DNA of 52,607 nucleotides from Patescibacteria group bacterium (GTDB lineage: Bacteria; Patescibacteriota; Patescibacteriia; UBA2591; CALHIP01): assembly GCA_026417895.1 (NCBI GenBank), contig JAOACJ010000002.1, positions 1 to 52,607 on the forward strand, given 5' to 3'. The notes beneath the pieces are model-generated. The model had not been told where the DNA came from, did no database searches, and saw only the letters and a program-made list of their open reading frames with translations. Of the stretch, positions 14,877 through 22,646 are shown piece by piece. Each line of letters opens with the position of its first letter. The first letter of the stretch is position 1. Both the position numbers and the translations under genes were made by a program.

Positions 14877-16472
14877 TTATTGATTTTGGTTTCTTTCAGA
14901 AGATAAAAATTTGCGCAGATAAAAATCGCATTTTCTAAATTTTCTTTTGATCCCTAAACAAAGCGTCAAAGAAACCCCTAAAGCCCAGATAGCTAAACCG
15001 GCAATAAGACTCCAGACCATCGTTGGTGGAATAATCCAGAAAAGAAAACGCAGACCATTTTTCACTACCTTGACCTCAATTTCTTTAGAAGGACGAGACT
15101 CTTCTTCACCAATCATGGCAATGGCATAGCCAGAATATTGGCCCGGCAAAAGGACTTGAGAATAAGTAATGCCCCAATGACCATTTTCTTGAACCTCTTC
15201 TTCTGCACTTAAAGTCTTGCCTGATTCGTGATTTAAATAAAGTTTGATTTTTGCACCAGGTAAACCTATTCCTCTGACGACCAAACTTCCTAACGTCTCG
15301 CTGACTAAAAGTTCCTTTTGATAGTAATTAATTTTTGGAATGGGAATCGGTTCAATCGTAATCATTAAATTTTTTTCTGAATAATTTCCGGCTTTATCAT
15401 AGGCCCTGACAGCGATTGAAAGATCGCCCGGTTTTTGTTTTGGTATTTGTAAATAATTTTCTTTCACTTGAATTGGTGGATTCTCTAATATTTTTACAGT
15501 GTAATAGTCAGTGCCAGAGAGTTCATCTTTAGCACTAAAACGAAGAGTAGGTGCTGGATTATAAGTAAAATGACCTTCGTCAACGGTGATCTGTAAGTCA
15601 ACCGGTGGTGTGGTATCAATTTGTATCTTAAAATGATTAGTTTCTCCCCAACCAGCCTCATTTTTGGCTTTGAGATGAAAATACCAAATTCCTTCGTTTA
15701 AATTTAAATAAGCGGTGGAAGTGTTTAAGCCCTCACCACTGTTATCAGGCACCGTCTCTGGTTTTTGGTCTAAAATATAACTGTAATCAGTAATCCCACT
15801 TTGCCACGTCCAGCTTAAAATGATGTTTTTTTCTTGATACCATTTTGTTTCCTCAGGATGAGTTGAGGAAAAGATTTTTACTTTGGAGGGCGGTTCTGGC
15901 TTAACTGGCTGAAGGGGTGGCGGTTGAGCAGGTTTGGGTAGACCAGTTTCATAGAGGGTAAAATTTGCCTGAGAAGTGTTTTTTAAAATATTGGTACCAA
16001 AGCCATCATTAGCTAAAACCTGAGCTGAAGAAATTGTAACCCAAGCCGAACCAGCTGATTTGACTTTAAAATTAATGGTGAGAACTCGACCACTGCCATT
16101 AAAGCCAGGATTGGGAATACCGCCGGAAAAAGAAATCGTCCCGTTTGGATTAGAAAAACTTGGTTCATTAAACCATAGACTCAGGATTGTTCCTGATTTA
16201 GAAAGACTGATAACCTGTAAATTTTTTGAAAAAGAAAGATTGGCCTCAATCAAATTAATCGCATTGCCGCCTGTCTTAACCATCAAAGAGATAGAGAATG
16301 GTTTGTTGACCTCAAGGGTACCACTGGCTGGGGAAAAATAAAGACTGGCTGAAGGTGTGGCTTGAGCGACTGCCTCTTGGGGTGCCAAATCAAAAAATAA
16401 AAATGAAAAAATAAAAAAGAGAATGAAAAAATAAAAGTTTTGAATTCTGAATGGTGATTTTAACTTTTGCAT
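14877..16472 (-). CDS. Membrane-anchored surface protein with N-terminal cohesin-like domain
   Basis: This 531-aa protein has a signal peptide (about 1-36, ending AVAQA), then a cohesin-type beta sandwich at about 38-172 (SLYFSPASGTLEVNKPFSIS, INLIEANLSF, TISFSGGIPNPGF, VLTINFKVKSAGSA). It is followed by a Pro-rich linker, Fn3/Ig-like modules (TDYSYILDQ; GIWYFHLKAKNEAGWG; DTTPPVDLQI) and a C-terminal membrane helix (about 482-510) with a basic tail. Cohesins bind dockerins in cellulosomes and also in non-cellulosomal proteins; the gene at 1-947 begins a dockerin-like motif. It is the first gene of the surface run after the short zinc-ribbon gene. Confidence 0.7.
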   Translation of the reverse strand: MQKLKSPFRIQNFYFFILFFIFSFLFFDLAPQEAVAQATPSASLYFSPASGTLEVNKPFSISLMVKTGGNAINLIEANLSFSKNLQVISLSKSGTILSLWFNEPSFSNPNGTISFSGGIPNPGFNGSGRVLTINFKVKSAGSAWVTISSAQVLANDGFGTNILKNTSQANFTLYETGLPKPAQPPPLQPVKPEPPSKVKIFSSTHPEETKWYQEKNIILSWTWQSGITDYSYILDQKPETVPDNSGEGLNTSTAYLNLNEGIWYFHLKAKNEAGWGETNHFKIQIDTTPPVDLQITVDEGHFTYNPAPTLRFSAKDELSGTDYYTVKILENPPIQVKENYLQIPKQKPGDLSIAVRAYDKAGNYSEKNLMITIEPIPIPKINYYQKELLVSETLGSLVVRGIGLPGAKIKLYLNHESGKTLSAEEEVQENGHWGITYSQVLLPGQYSGYAIAMIGEEESRPSKEIEVKVVKNGLRFLFWIIPPTMVWSLIAGLAIWALGVSLTLCLGIKRKFRKCDFYLRKFLSSERNQNQ

Positions 16473-16524
16473 TTTGATTTTTGAGTCTATTTTGTGTAAT
16501 ACAAATCTTTTTAGTTATTCAAAC

Positions 16525-16569
16525 TAAACTCTAAATTCTATTTTCTAAATTCTAGATTCTAATATTTAG
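16525..16569. repeat. Short TCTAAATTCTA-type repeats upstream of the cohesin-like gene
   Basis: Several degenerate copies of a CTAAATTCTA unit, including a locally palindromic AATTCTAGATT, run up to the stop codon of the zinc-ribbon gene (16566-16568). The same unit type appears at 2417-2438. The rest of the gap before the cohesin-like gene is AT-rich, with no clear promoter that I would defend. Confidence 0.4.
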
Positions 16570-16775
16570 TATCTTTTTCTCAACTGCTCTCTTCTTTTTC
16601 TCATACAATCTCGACAGCGAAGCTGATCAATTCTGTCTGGATCAGGATTAAAGGGCAACTCTTTAATTTCTGCCCCACATTCACAACATTTGATATTCAT
16701 CGCTGAAACATCGGTCATTTGACGCGGCTGAAAGCCACGTCCTCGAAAACCTTGATTCTTGCCTTGAAAAGCCAT
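16566..16775 (-). CDS. Small zinc-ribbon protein with CxxC-x20-CxxC
   Basis: This 69-aa basic protein has C30-x2-C33 and C54-x2-C57, separated by 20 residues, after an Arg/Gly/Gln-rich tail (GKNQGFRGRGFQPRQ). This is a longer-spaced version of the CxxC-x17-CxxC zinc-binding domain that is common in CPR genomes. The Lys/Arg-rich end (RKRREQLRKRY) suggests nucleic-acid or ribosome contact; function is unknown. It sits between the membrane glycosyltransferase and the surface operon on the same strand. Confidence 0.7.
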   Translation of the reverse strand: MAFQGKNQGFRGRGFQPRQMTDVSAMNIKCCECGAEIKELPFNPDPDRIDQLRCRDCMRKRREQLRKRY

Positions 16776-16811
16776 AGTAAGGCCTCAAATTTTGGAGACC
16801 TAGACTACGGC

Positions 16812-16838
16812 TTTTAATTTTGACAATGAAAATTAAAA
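16812..16838 (-). terminator. Perfect AT-only inverted repeat, possible terminator
   Basis: TTTTAATTTT (16812-16821) and AAAATTAAAA (16829-16838) form a perfect 10-bp stem with a 7-nt loop in the gap downstream of the membrane glycosyltransferase gene. It contains no G:C pairs, so it would be a weak terminator. It could instead be a short dyad element. Confidence 0.35.
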
Positions 16839-16926
16839 TCGTATTTTAGGTGCTCCAAATTTTAATGATAAATTCGACTTTATTTAAATTTTATCTTAAG
16901 AAAATGAAATTGTCAAATTTCAAATT

Positions 16927-18405
16927 TCAAAATACTGGTTTTTTCTCGGTAACGCGAAAACTGAATGGTTTATTAAGCATCAATTTAGTTTGGGCCTGTA
17001 AAACAGGAATTGAACCGAAAATAATAGTCGTCAAAGGAAAAAAGAGCCACTGAATAAACATAAAAAAGTACCGATGAAAAGCAATTTTTTCTTTTCGTGG
17101 TGGTAAAAGTTTCAAACTTAAAATCGCACAAATTAAAAGACCAACCATTGCTACTGTCATAATCCACTCCATGACAAATGGGACATTTTGAGCAAAAACT
17201 GTTGTTTCAATCTTTCTCTTGGCTAGCCAAAGTGGTAATCGACCAATGGCAAAAAGAAGAATAGGAATCGTTGCCCAAGAATAAGATCCTTCAAGTTGTT
17301 TCCAAAGGTAAGGAAGAATCTTTTTAAAAGAAATTTTTTTCTGGATGACCTGCCAAACCATATAAGGAAAGTGTTCAATCCCCCACCCCCAACGCATCAC
17401 CTGTTTATATTGATTAACGACTGTTCGCCAAAAAGAACCGGCATAAACCGTATCCATTGAAACTGGAATGTAAAGTGGTATGACCTGATAGTCGCCTCGA
17501 TAATGAACAAGACATTGAAGAGCAATGCGTGAATCTTCGGTGACAATATCTTTTTGCCAAAAGCCAACTTCAACCAAAGCTTTGAAACTCATGGCATGGG
17601 AAGAAAAGCTAAAAAGAGTTTTTCTTTTCGAGAGTTCGGAAAGAAGCCAAAAGGTCGTGCCGCGAGAAACAATCCGAGAAAAAAATGGCGATTCCCAAAT
17701 ATTGTTATTGTAGATAGCAACCGGTTGGTAACTTTTTCTTGTTGGCTGATCAACGGTCAAATAGGTATAAGTTAAATAAGAAAAATATTCTCGATGAACA
17801 CGGGTGTCAATATCAAAAGCAGAGACAATAATATTTTCGTAAGGAATTTTTAATTGATCAATTATTTTTTTAGCCTGGTGACCAGCAAAGTGAAGATTTG
17901 AGCCCTTGCCGGGGATTTCATCTGGTAAATCTTTAGGATGAAGAGTAATTAAAAATTGAAAGAAGATTTTTTCGTATCGTTTTTTGATTATCTCGGCAAT
18001 AGTCAAGAAATTTTCTTTATCCCTTTCTTCGCCAGCTAAAACAACAATAAATTTCTCTTTGGGATAATTAACTTCTTTTAGACTCTGAAAGGTTGACTCA
18101 ATGATTGCTAATGGTTCTTTGTAGGTCGGTAAAAAAATAAGATGATAAATTTTCTGCCAATCAGAAATTTTTGATAACTTCTGCCACCAATTAATTTTCA
18201 AATGCTGACGAAGGGTTCGCCAGGCCGATAAAAGATGAATCATCAAATAAAAAATTCGACAAAGCCACAAAAGACTTAAAATAATAATAAAAAAAAGAAC
18301 CCAGATTGGTTTAAGAAAAGAAAAAATGATTAAAAGAAAAAAGGTTAGCCAAACTAAGCCAGCAGGAATAACTTCAAAAAAACGATAAAGTAATGGCTTT
18401 TTCAT
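16927..18405 (-). CDS. Membrane glycosyltransferase, family 2
   Basis: This 492-aa protein has two N-terminal membrane helices (about 12-58), a cytoplasmic GT2 catalytic domain and about four C-terminal helices. Motifs in order are LIFLPTYKEP (nucleotide strand), SAFDIDTRVH (D-x-D), TEDSR (catalytic ED) and QYKQVMRWGWG (QxxRW-like). This arrangement is that of processive or polymer-type GT2 enzymes related to cellulose and hyaluronan synthases; the acceptor and product are unknown. It starts 2 bp after the argS stop, with AAGGA 7 nt ahead of its ATG, one of the few clear Shine-Dalgarno sites in the window. It is probably cotranscribed with argS. Confidence 0.85.
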   Translation of the reverse strand: MKKPLLYRFFEVIPAGLVWLTFFLLIIFSFLKPIWVLFFIIILSLLWLCRIFYLMIHLLSAWRTLRQHLKINWWQKLSKISDWQKIYHLIFLPTYKEPLAIIESTFQSLKEVNYPKEKFIVVLAGEERDKENFLTIAEIIKKRYEKIFFQFLITLHPKDLPDEIPGKGSNLHFAGHQAKKIIDQLKIPYENIIVSAFDIDTRVHREYFSYLTYTYLTVDQPTRKSYQPVAIYNNNIWESPFFSRIVSRGTTFWLLSELSKRKTLFSFSSHAMSFKALVEVGFWQKDIVTEDSRIALQCLVHYRGDYQVIPLYIPVSMDTVYAGSFWRTVVNQYKQVMRWGWGIEHFPYMVWQVIQKKISFKKILPYLWKQLEGSYSWATIPILLFAIGRLPLWLAKRKIETTVFAQNVPFVMEWIMTVAMVGLLICAILSLKLLPPRKEKIAFHRYFFMFIQWLFFPLTTIIFGSIPVLQAQTKLMLNKPFSFRVTEKKPVF

Positions 18406-18407
18406 AT

Positions 18408-20153
18408 CTACATCCTTTCTAACACTTCGATACCCAAGATACTTAATCCGTTTTTCAAAACTTGAGCCACCGCCTTGATTAAAACTAACCTTGCTTCCCT
18501 AATATCTTTTTCAGCCGTTAAGACTTGATATCGATGATAAAAGGTATTAAAAGCCTGGGCCAATTGAAGTAGATAATTAGCTAAAAAAGATGGGTTATAG
18601 TAAAAAGCTGATTTTTCTAAAACTTCAGGAAAATTAAAAAGAAATTTTAAAATTTCTTTCTCTTCTTTTTCCTTTAAGAACGAGTAATCAATGGTGGCTA
18701 AATTTTCTTCTCGCCAATCCGATTTTTCTAGAATACTCTGAATGCGGGCATAAGCATATTGCAAGTAAGGACCAGTCGCTCCTTCAAAAGAGATTTCTTT
18801 TTCCGGCTCATAAAAAATGTCTTCCTCGGGTGTAAATTTTAAAAAGAAAAATTTTAAAGAAGCGAGGGCAATTTTTTCAGCTCTTTCTTCTAAAATTTTT
18901 GGTGAAATATCTTTTTCTCTTTTTAAAATTTCTGATTTGGCAATTTTTTTTACTTCAGCTAACAGTTCATCAATTTCTACCACTATTCCTTCCCGTGACT
19001 TCATTTTACCGGCTGGCAAAAAAACCAGGCCATAGGCAAGATGGAAGCAATTTTTGACCCAAGGATAACCAAAAACTTCTAAAATTTTAAATAAAACTTT
19101 AAAATGATGTCTTTGTTCTGAGCCAACAACATAAAGAGAAAGGTCTGGTTTATATTCATCATATTTTAATTTGGCCAGGCCTAAATCTTGAGTAATATAG
19201 ATACTTGTCCCATCGGCCCGAATAAGAACCTTTTTACCTAATTGATAGTTGGAGAGATCAATCTCAATCGCCCCATCTTCTCTTTGATAACAAAGATTAT
19301 TTTTAAGGGCCTCATTGACCATTTCCTTGCCGAGCTTATAAACCTCGCTTTCGTAATACCACTTGTCAAAATCAATGCCTAATTTTCGATAAGTTTCTTG
19401 AAAGCCCTGGATCGCCCAACCATTCATTTTTTGCCAAAGCTGCCAAACTTCTTGGTCGCCCGCCTCCCATTTTTTCAAAATTTCTTGCGCTTCTTTTAAA
19501 AGTTCTGGTTTTTCTTTGACCTTTGTTTCAAAAAGGGTGTAAAATTTGCCAACAAAGTGATCACCTTTTAAATGCTCGCTTTCGGGTGTTTTGTTCTCAC
19601 CCCATTTCTGATAGGCCAACATTGATTTAGCAATATGAATTCCTCGGTCATTAATCAAATTAGCTTTAATAACTTGATAACCGAGATTTTTAAATAAATT
19701 GGCTAAGCTGGCGCCTAAAAAATTATTTCTTAAATGTCCCAAATGTTGAGGCTTATTGGTGTTCGGGGCAGAAAATTCTATCATCACCGTTTTACCTTGA
19801 CCAACTTGACTAGTGCCAAAATTGTCTTTTTTTTCTAAAATTTCATTAAGGGTTGTCTGAAACCATTTAGTTGGTTGAAGAAAGAAATTTAAATAAGGAC
19901 CGTTAGCAGCAACTCTTTCCACTATCTCATTAAGATTAATTTTTCTTGCTAAAAATTTAGCCACTCTTTCTGGTTTCATTTTTAATTTTCTACCTAATAA
20001 GAAGCAGGGATAGCTTAAATCACCCATCTCTGGTTGGGGCGGTAATTCAATTTTAAAATCTAAATCTTCTAAAATTGATGAACCAAACTCTTCTTCAATG
20101 ACTTTTTTAAGATTAAGAATGATCGTTTCTCTAAATGTCTTAATATCAAACAT
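18408..20153 (-). CDS. argS: Arginyl-tRNA synthetase
   Basis: This 581-aa class I synthetase charges tRNA-Arg. It has the N-terminal Add-1-like domain (residues 1-110), the HIGH-type motif as HLGH at 137-140 in the typical FSAPNTNKPQHLGH context, the KMSKS-type motif as KMKSREG near 382, and an alpha-helical DALR anticodon-binding domain at the C-terminus (YAYARIQSILEKS, then FNTFYHRYQVL). Length is normal for bacterial ArgS. The start at 20153 (MFDIKTFRETI) lacks a Shine-Dalgarno sequence. Confidence 0.97.
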   Translation of the reverse strand: MFDIKTFRETIILNLKKVIEEEFGSSILEDLDFKIELPPQPEMGDLSYPCFLLGRKLKMKPERVAKFLARKINLNEIVERVAANGPYLNFFLQPTKWFQTTLNEILEKKDNFGTSQVGQGKTVMIEFSAPNTNKPQHLGHLRNNFLGASLANLFKNLGYQVIKANLINDRGIHIAKSMLAYQKWGENKTPESEHLKGDHFVGKFYTLFETKVKEKPELLKEAQEILKKWEAGDQEVWQLWQKMNGWAIQGFQETYRKLGIDFDKWYYESEVYKLGKEMVNEALKNNLCYQREDGAIEIDLSNYQLGKKVLIRADGTSIYITQDLGLAKLKYDEYKPDLSLYVVGSEQRHHFKVLFKILEVFGYPWVKNCFHLAYGLVFLPAGKMKSREGIVVEIDELLAEVKKIAKSEILKREKDISPKILEERAEKIALASLKFFFLKFTPEEDIFYEPEKEISFEGATGPYLQYAYARIQSILEKSDWREENLATIDYSFLKEKEEKEILKFLFNFPEVLEKSAFYYNPSFLANYLLQLAQAFNTFYHRYQVLTAEKDIREARLVLIKAVAQVLKNGLSILGIEVLERM

Positions 20154-20175
20154 AAAATATAAAAATAAAGATTTT

Positions 20176-20562
20176 TTAGAGAGTTAAGATTAAAATGGTA
20201 GCTGCTAGCACAGAAAGATTAACTAAAAAAGAGGCAAGTCCAAAAAAATAACCCAGCAACTTTTCGCCTCTTTGGAAAAGAAAATTGGTTAAAATAAAAT
20301 TTAAAAATAAAATGACTAAACCAACCAATGGCATTTCGAAAAGATATTTTTTTGGCCCGATGCGATCTAGCCCAACGCCTGGAATGACTGAGTAATGAAG
20401 AATTGTTATCTCTGACAAATTTTTAGTTTTCAGAAAAATAAAAAACCAAAGAAAAAGATTAATCGTTAGGCTAATAATAAAAATATAGACAACTACTTTT
20501 TCTTGCCAAAAAGAGATTTTTTTGATTTCTTTGATGGCTTTTAAAATGGGCGTCTCTTCCAT
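20176..20562 (-). CDS. Unknown membrane protein, three helices
   Basis: I take the ATG at 20562 (MEETPILKAIKEIKK, 128 aa) as start. The frame is open to 20712, but that extension is Arg/Cys-rich and coincides with the inverted-repeat element at 20624-20741. Three membrane helices are seen (about 22-43, 74-96, 104-126), with a short extracytoplasmic loop (TILHYSVIPGVGLDRIGP) after the first. It is not recognised. It lies just upstream of argS on the same strand. Confidence 0.65.
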   Translation of the reverse strand: MEETPILKAIKEIKKISFWQEKVVVYIFIISLTINLFLWFFIFLKTKNLSEITILHYSVIPGVGLDRIGPKKYLFEMPLVGLVILFLNFILTNFLFQRGEKLLGYFFGLASFLVNLSVLAATILILTL

Positions 20563-20623
20563 AGATTTATATTTTAATCTCCTTGACAAAAAAGTCAAAT
20601 TTGATAACTTAAAATAATTATGG

Positions 20624-20741
20624 CACCCCGCACTAAATCTCGAAGATAGTCTATTTTTTAACAATAAATATCCCGCGGGACACCGCCTAACGGCTTTGTC
20701 ATTAGTGACCACTTGGCCTATTTTAAGGTTAGTGCTGGATG
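20624..20741. repeat. Intergenic inverted-repeat element with nested GC-rich hairpins
   Basis: Outer arms CACCCCGCACTAA (20624-20636) and the reverse complement of 20729-20741 (CATCCAGCACTAA) match at 11 of 13 positions. Inside are a perfect palindrome TCCCGCGGGA (20671-20680), a small stem around CCGCCTAACGG (20683-20693) and GTCA-TTAG-TGAC (20698-20709). GC content is visibly higher than in the surroundings. It fills the gap between divergent genes (the minus-strand membrane protein and rpmA). It may be a mobile MITE-like element or a structured RNA. Confidence 0.55.
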
Positions 20742-20794
20742 CTCATAATTTTAGATAAATTTATTTCGTTTTCAACTCATAAATTTATAAAATT

Positions 20795-21067
20795 ATGGCA
20801 CATAAAAAAGCAGGTTCATCAACGGCTTTAGGCCGAGACTCAATCGCCAAAAGATTAGGCGTTAAATTATTTGCTGGCGAAAGGGCAAAGCCGGGCTCCA
20901 TTATCATTCGTCAAAGAGGGACAGCATTTCGGGCCGGAAAAAACGTCAAACGAGGCAAGGATGATACCTTATACGCTGTCAAGGCAGGTCGGGTAAAATT
21001 TACTTGGCGCAAAATTCCAGGCTTTACTGGTAAATTAAAATGGGTAAAGTTTGTCGAGGTAGAATAA
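20795..21067 (+). CDS. rpmA: 50S ribosomal protein L27
   Basis: This 90-aa protein carries the L27 signature: the [24 protein letters not shown] start, [27 protein letters not shown] and VKFTWRK. L27 reaches the peptidyl transferase centre with its N-terminus. There is no Firmicutes-type cleavable N-terminal extension. The usual partner rplU is not next to it, which is atypical of the standard rplU-rpmA pair. The start lacks a Shine-Dalgarno sequence. Confidence 0.97.
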   Translation: MAHKKAGSSTALGRDSIAKRLGVKLFAGERAKPGSIIIRQRGTAFRAGKNVKRGKDDTLYAVKAGRVKFTWRKIPGFTGKLKWVKFVEVE

Positions 21068-21074
21068 TTTAGAT

Positions 21075-21174
21075 AAAATTTTCAATTTACTAATTTTCAA
21101 TCAAATTCTAATAATTCAATTTTAGAAATACTTGAAGATTTATTGAAAATTGGTAATTAAAAATTGATAATTTT
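21075..21174. repeat. Intergenic inverted-repeat element between rpmA and miaA
   Basis: The left arm 21075-21101 starts AAAATTTTCAATTT and ends AATTTTCAAT. The right arm 21142-21174 read in reverse complement starts AAAATTATCAATTT and also ends AATTTTCAAT, with a few extra bases in the middle. The 40 bp between the arms are AT-rich without an ORF. The layout (arms near neighbouring gene ends, no ORF) is like the element at 8689-8782, but the arm sequence is different. As an RNA it could also act as a weak terminator for rpmA. Confidence 0.5.
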
Positions 21175-21212
21175 TATAATTGAAAGATTCAAGTTTTGAA
21201 TTTATTTTTATT

Positions 21213-22160
21213 ATGAATAAATTAATTGTCATCTTAGGCCCAACCGCTTCTGGAAAAACGGAATTAGCCATTAAATTGGCTAAATTTTTTAATGGCGAAA
21301 TTATCTCAGCTGATTCAAGGCAAATTTATCGTGAAATGGATATTGGTACGAACAAAATTAAAGATTCAAGACTCAAGATTCAAAATGAAAATTTAAAATG
21401 CAAAATTAGTAAAATTGAAAAACCAGTTTTTTATAAAGGAGTTCCGCATTATCTTATCGATGTTGCCAATCCGGATGAGGAATTTACCGTCGCTCAATTT
21501 AAAAAAAGAGCCATTAAAATTATCAAAAACATCCAAAAAAGAGGCAAAACTCCTTTTTTGGTTGGTGGCACTGGCCTCTACATCCAGTCAATCGTTGATA
21601 ATTTAGTCATCCCAAGAGTCAAGCCAGATAAAGTCTTAAGAAATAAGTTGAGTACTAAAAGCAATGAGTGGTTGTTTAAAAAACTTAAAAAAATTGATCC
21701 TTTAACAGCTAACGAGATTGATCGAAAGAACAAGAGAAGATTAATTAGAGCTTTAGAGGTCTGTTTGAAAACAAAAAAAAGATTTTCTGAATTACGAAAA
21801 AGGGGGAAACCGTTGTTTGATATTTTACAAATTGGTTTAAAAATTTCCCGGCCAATTCTTTATCAAAGAATCAATCAAAGAGTTGAGAAAATGATAAGAG
21901 ACGGTTTAGTTGATGAGGTGAAAAAACTTTACAAAAAATATTCGCCATCCCTCCCCTCGCTCAGTGGTATTGGTTATCAAGAAATCATTGCCTATTTACA
22001 AGGAAAAATAAGCCTTCCGGCGGCTGTTGAGGAAATTAAAAAAAATACACGACACTTTGCCAAGCGACAGATGACTTGGTTTCGTCGTGATCCAAGAATT
22101 GTTTGGTTAAAAGACTATCAAGAAATTAAAAAAAGGATTGCCTATTTTTTAAAAAATTAA
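21213..22160 (+). CDS. miaA: tRNA dimethylallyltransferase
   Basis: This 315-aa enzyme transfers a dimethylallyl group to A37 of tRNAs reading U-starting codons. The P-loop GPTASGKT is at residues 9-16, the conserved ADSRQIYREMDIGT at 33-46, GGTGLYIQS in the middle, and GIGYQEI plus the RQMTWFRRD signature near the C-terminus. The ATG at 21213 is chosen; an upstream TTG in frame adds an unconserved tail. Residues about 49-75 are an extra Lys/Ile/Asn-rich segment between DIGT and VPHYLID that is absent from standard bacterial MiaA; its DNA is repetitive (GATTCAAGA-like units). It converges with and overlaps the flavodoxin-like gene by 4 bp. Confidence 0.95.
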   Translation: MNKLIVILGPTASGKTELAIKLAKFFNGEIISADSRQIYREMDIGTNKIKDSRLKIQNENLKCKISKIEKPVFYKGVPHYLIDVANPDEEFTVAQFKKRAIKIIKNIQKRGKTPFLVGGTGLYIQSIVDNLVIPRVKPDKVLRNKLSTKSNEWLFKKLKKIDPLTANEIDRKNKRRLIRALEVCLKTKKRFSELRKRGKPLFDILQIGLKISRPILYQRINQRVEKMIRDGLVDEVKKLYKKYSPSLPSLSGIGYQEIIAYLQGKISLPAAVEEIKKNTRHFAKRQMTWFRRDPRIVWLKDYQEIKKRIAYFLKN

Positions 22161-22627
22161 AAATTAATTTTGACAAGATCTTGAACAAAGTTTTTAGCTT
22201 TTTCTAAATCTTTTTCATTGGGCCTGCCTTTATTTAAACCACCAATTATTTTTAATAAACCAAAAGTATCAAAACCTGGACAGTTGAATTGACCAATAAC
22301 TTTGAAACCTTTAGCTTCTAAAATTTTTCTAAAATTTCTAGTAAAAAAATTATAAAAAATAGATTCGGGACGACCGCTGGTGGAAAAAATAAAGGCTTTT
22401 TTATTTTGGACGGGTGGCAAATTTTTCACAAATTCAATAAGTCGATGGTGATATTGACCAAAATAAATACCGGAGCCGAAACCAATTAAATCATAGTTTA
22501 GAACTTCTGCTGGTTGAATCTCTGGTGGCTTCACTAATTTCGCCTTTAAAAAATGAGCCATAACCTGAGCAACCTTCTCGGTATTTTGATGATGAAAAGA
22601 AAGATAAATAATTAAAGATTTTATCAT
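22157..22627 (-). CDS. Flavodoxin-like domain protein
   Basis: This 156-aa protein has the flavodoxin layout: strand one SLIIYLSFHHQNTEKVAQVMA with the phosphate-loop position, YDLIGFGSGIYFGQYHHRL for the second loop and KKAFIFSTSGRPESIF for the third. It then has a helix and GFDTFGLLKIIGGLNKGRP, where long-chain flavodoxins place their last helix and loop. It resembles the FMN-binding menaquinone-dependent protoporphyrinogen oxidase-type (HemG-like) and general flavodoxin families. The electron partner is unknown. It is cytoplasmic and follows the radical SAM gene on the same strand by 19 bp, so it may supply electrons to it; this is inference. Confidence 0.75.
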   Translation of the reverse strand: MIKSLIIYLSFHHQNTEKVAQVMAHFLKAKLVKPPEIQPAEVLNYDLIGFGSGIYFGQYHHRLIEFVKNLPPVQNKKAFIFSTSGRPESIFYNFFTRNFRKILEAKGFKVIGQFNCPGFDTFGLLKIIGGLNKGRPNEKDLEKAKNFVQDLVKINF

Positions 22628-22646
22628 TGTCTCAGGGTTTACTAAA

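Noticed and set aside
20563-20712. A longer N-terminus (50 more residues) for the membrane protein at 20176-20562
   Set aside because: The extension is coded by the inverted-repeat element and has no membrane or family features.
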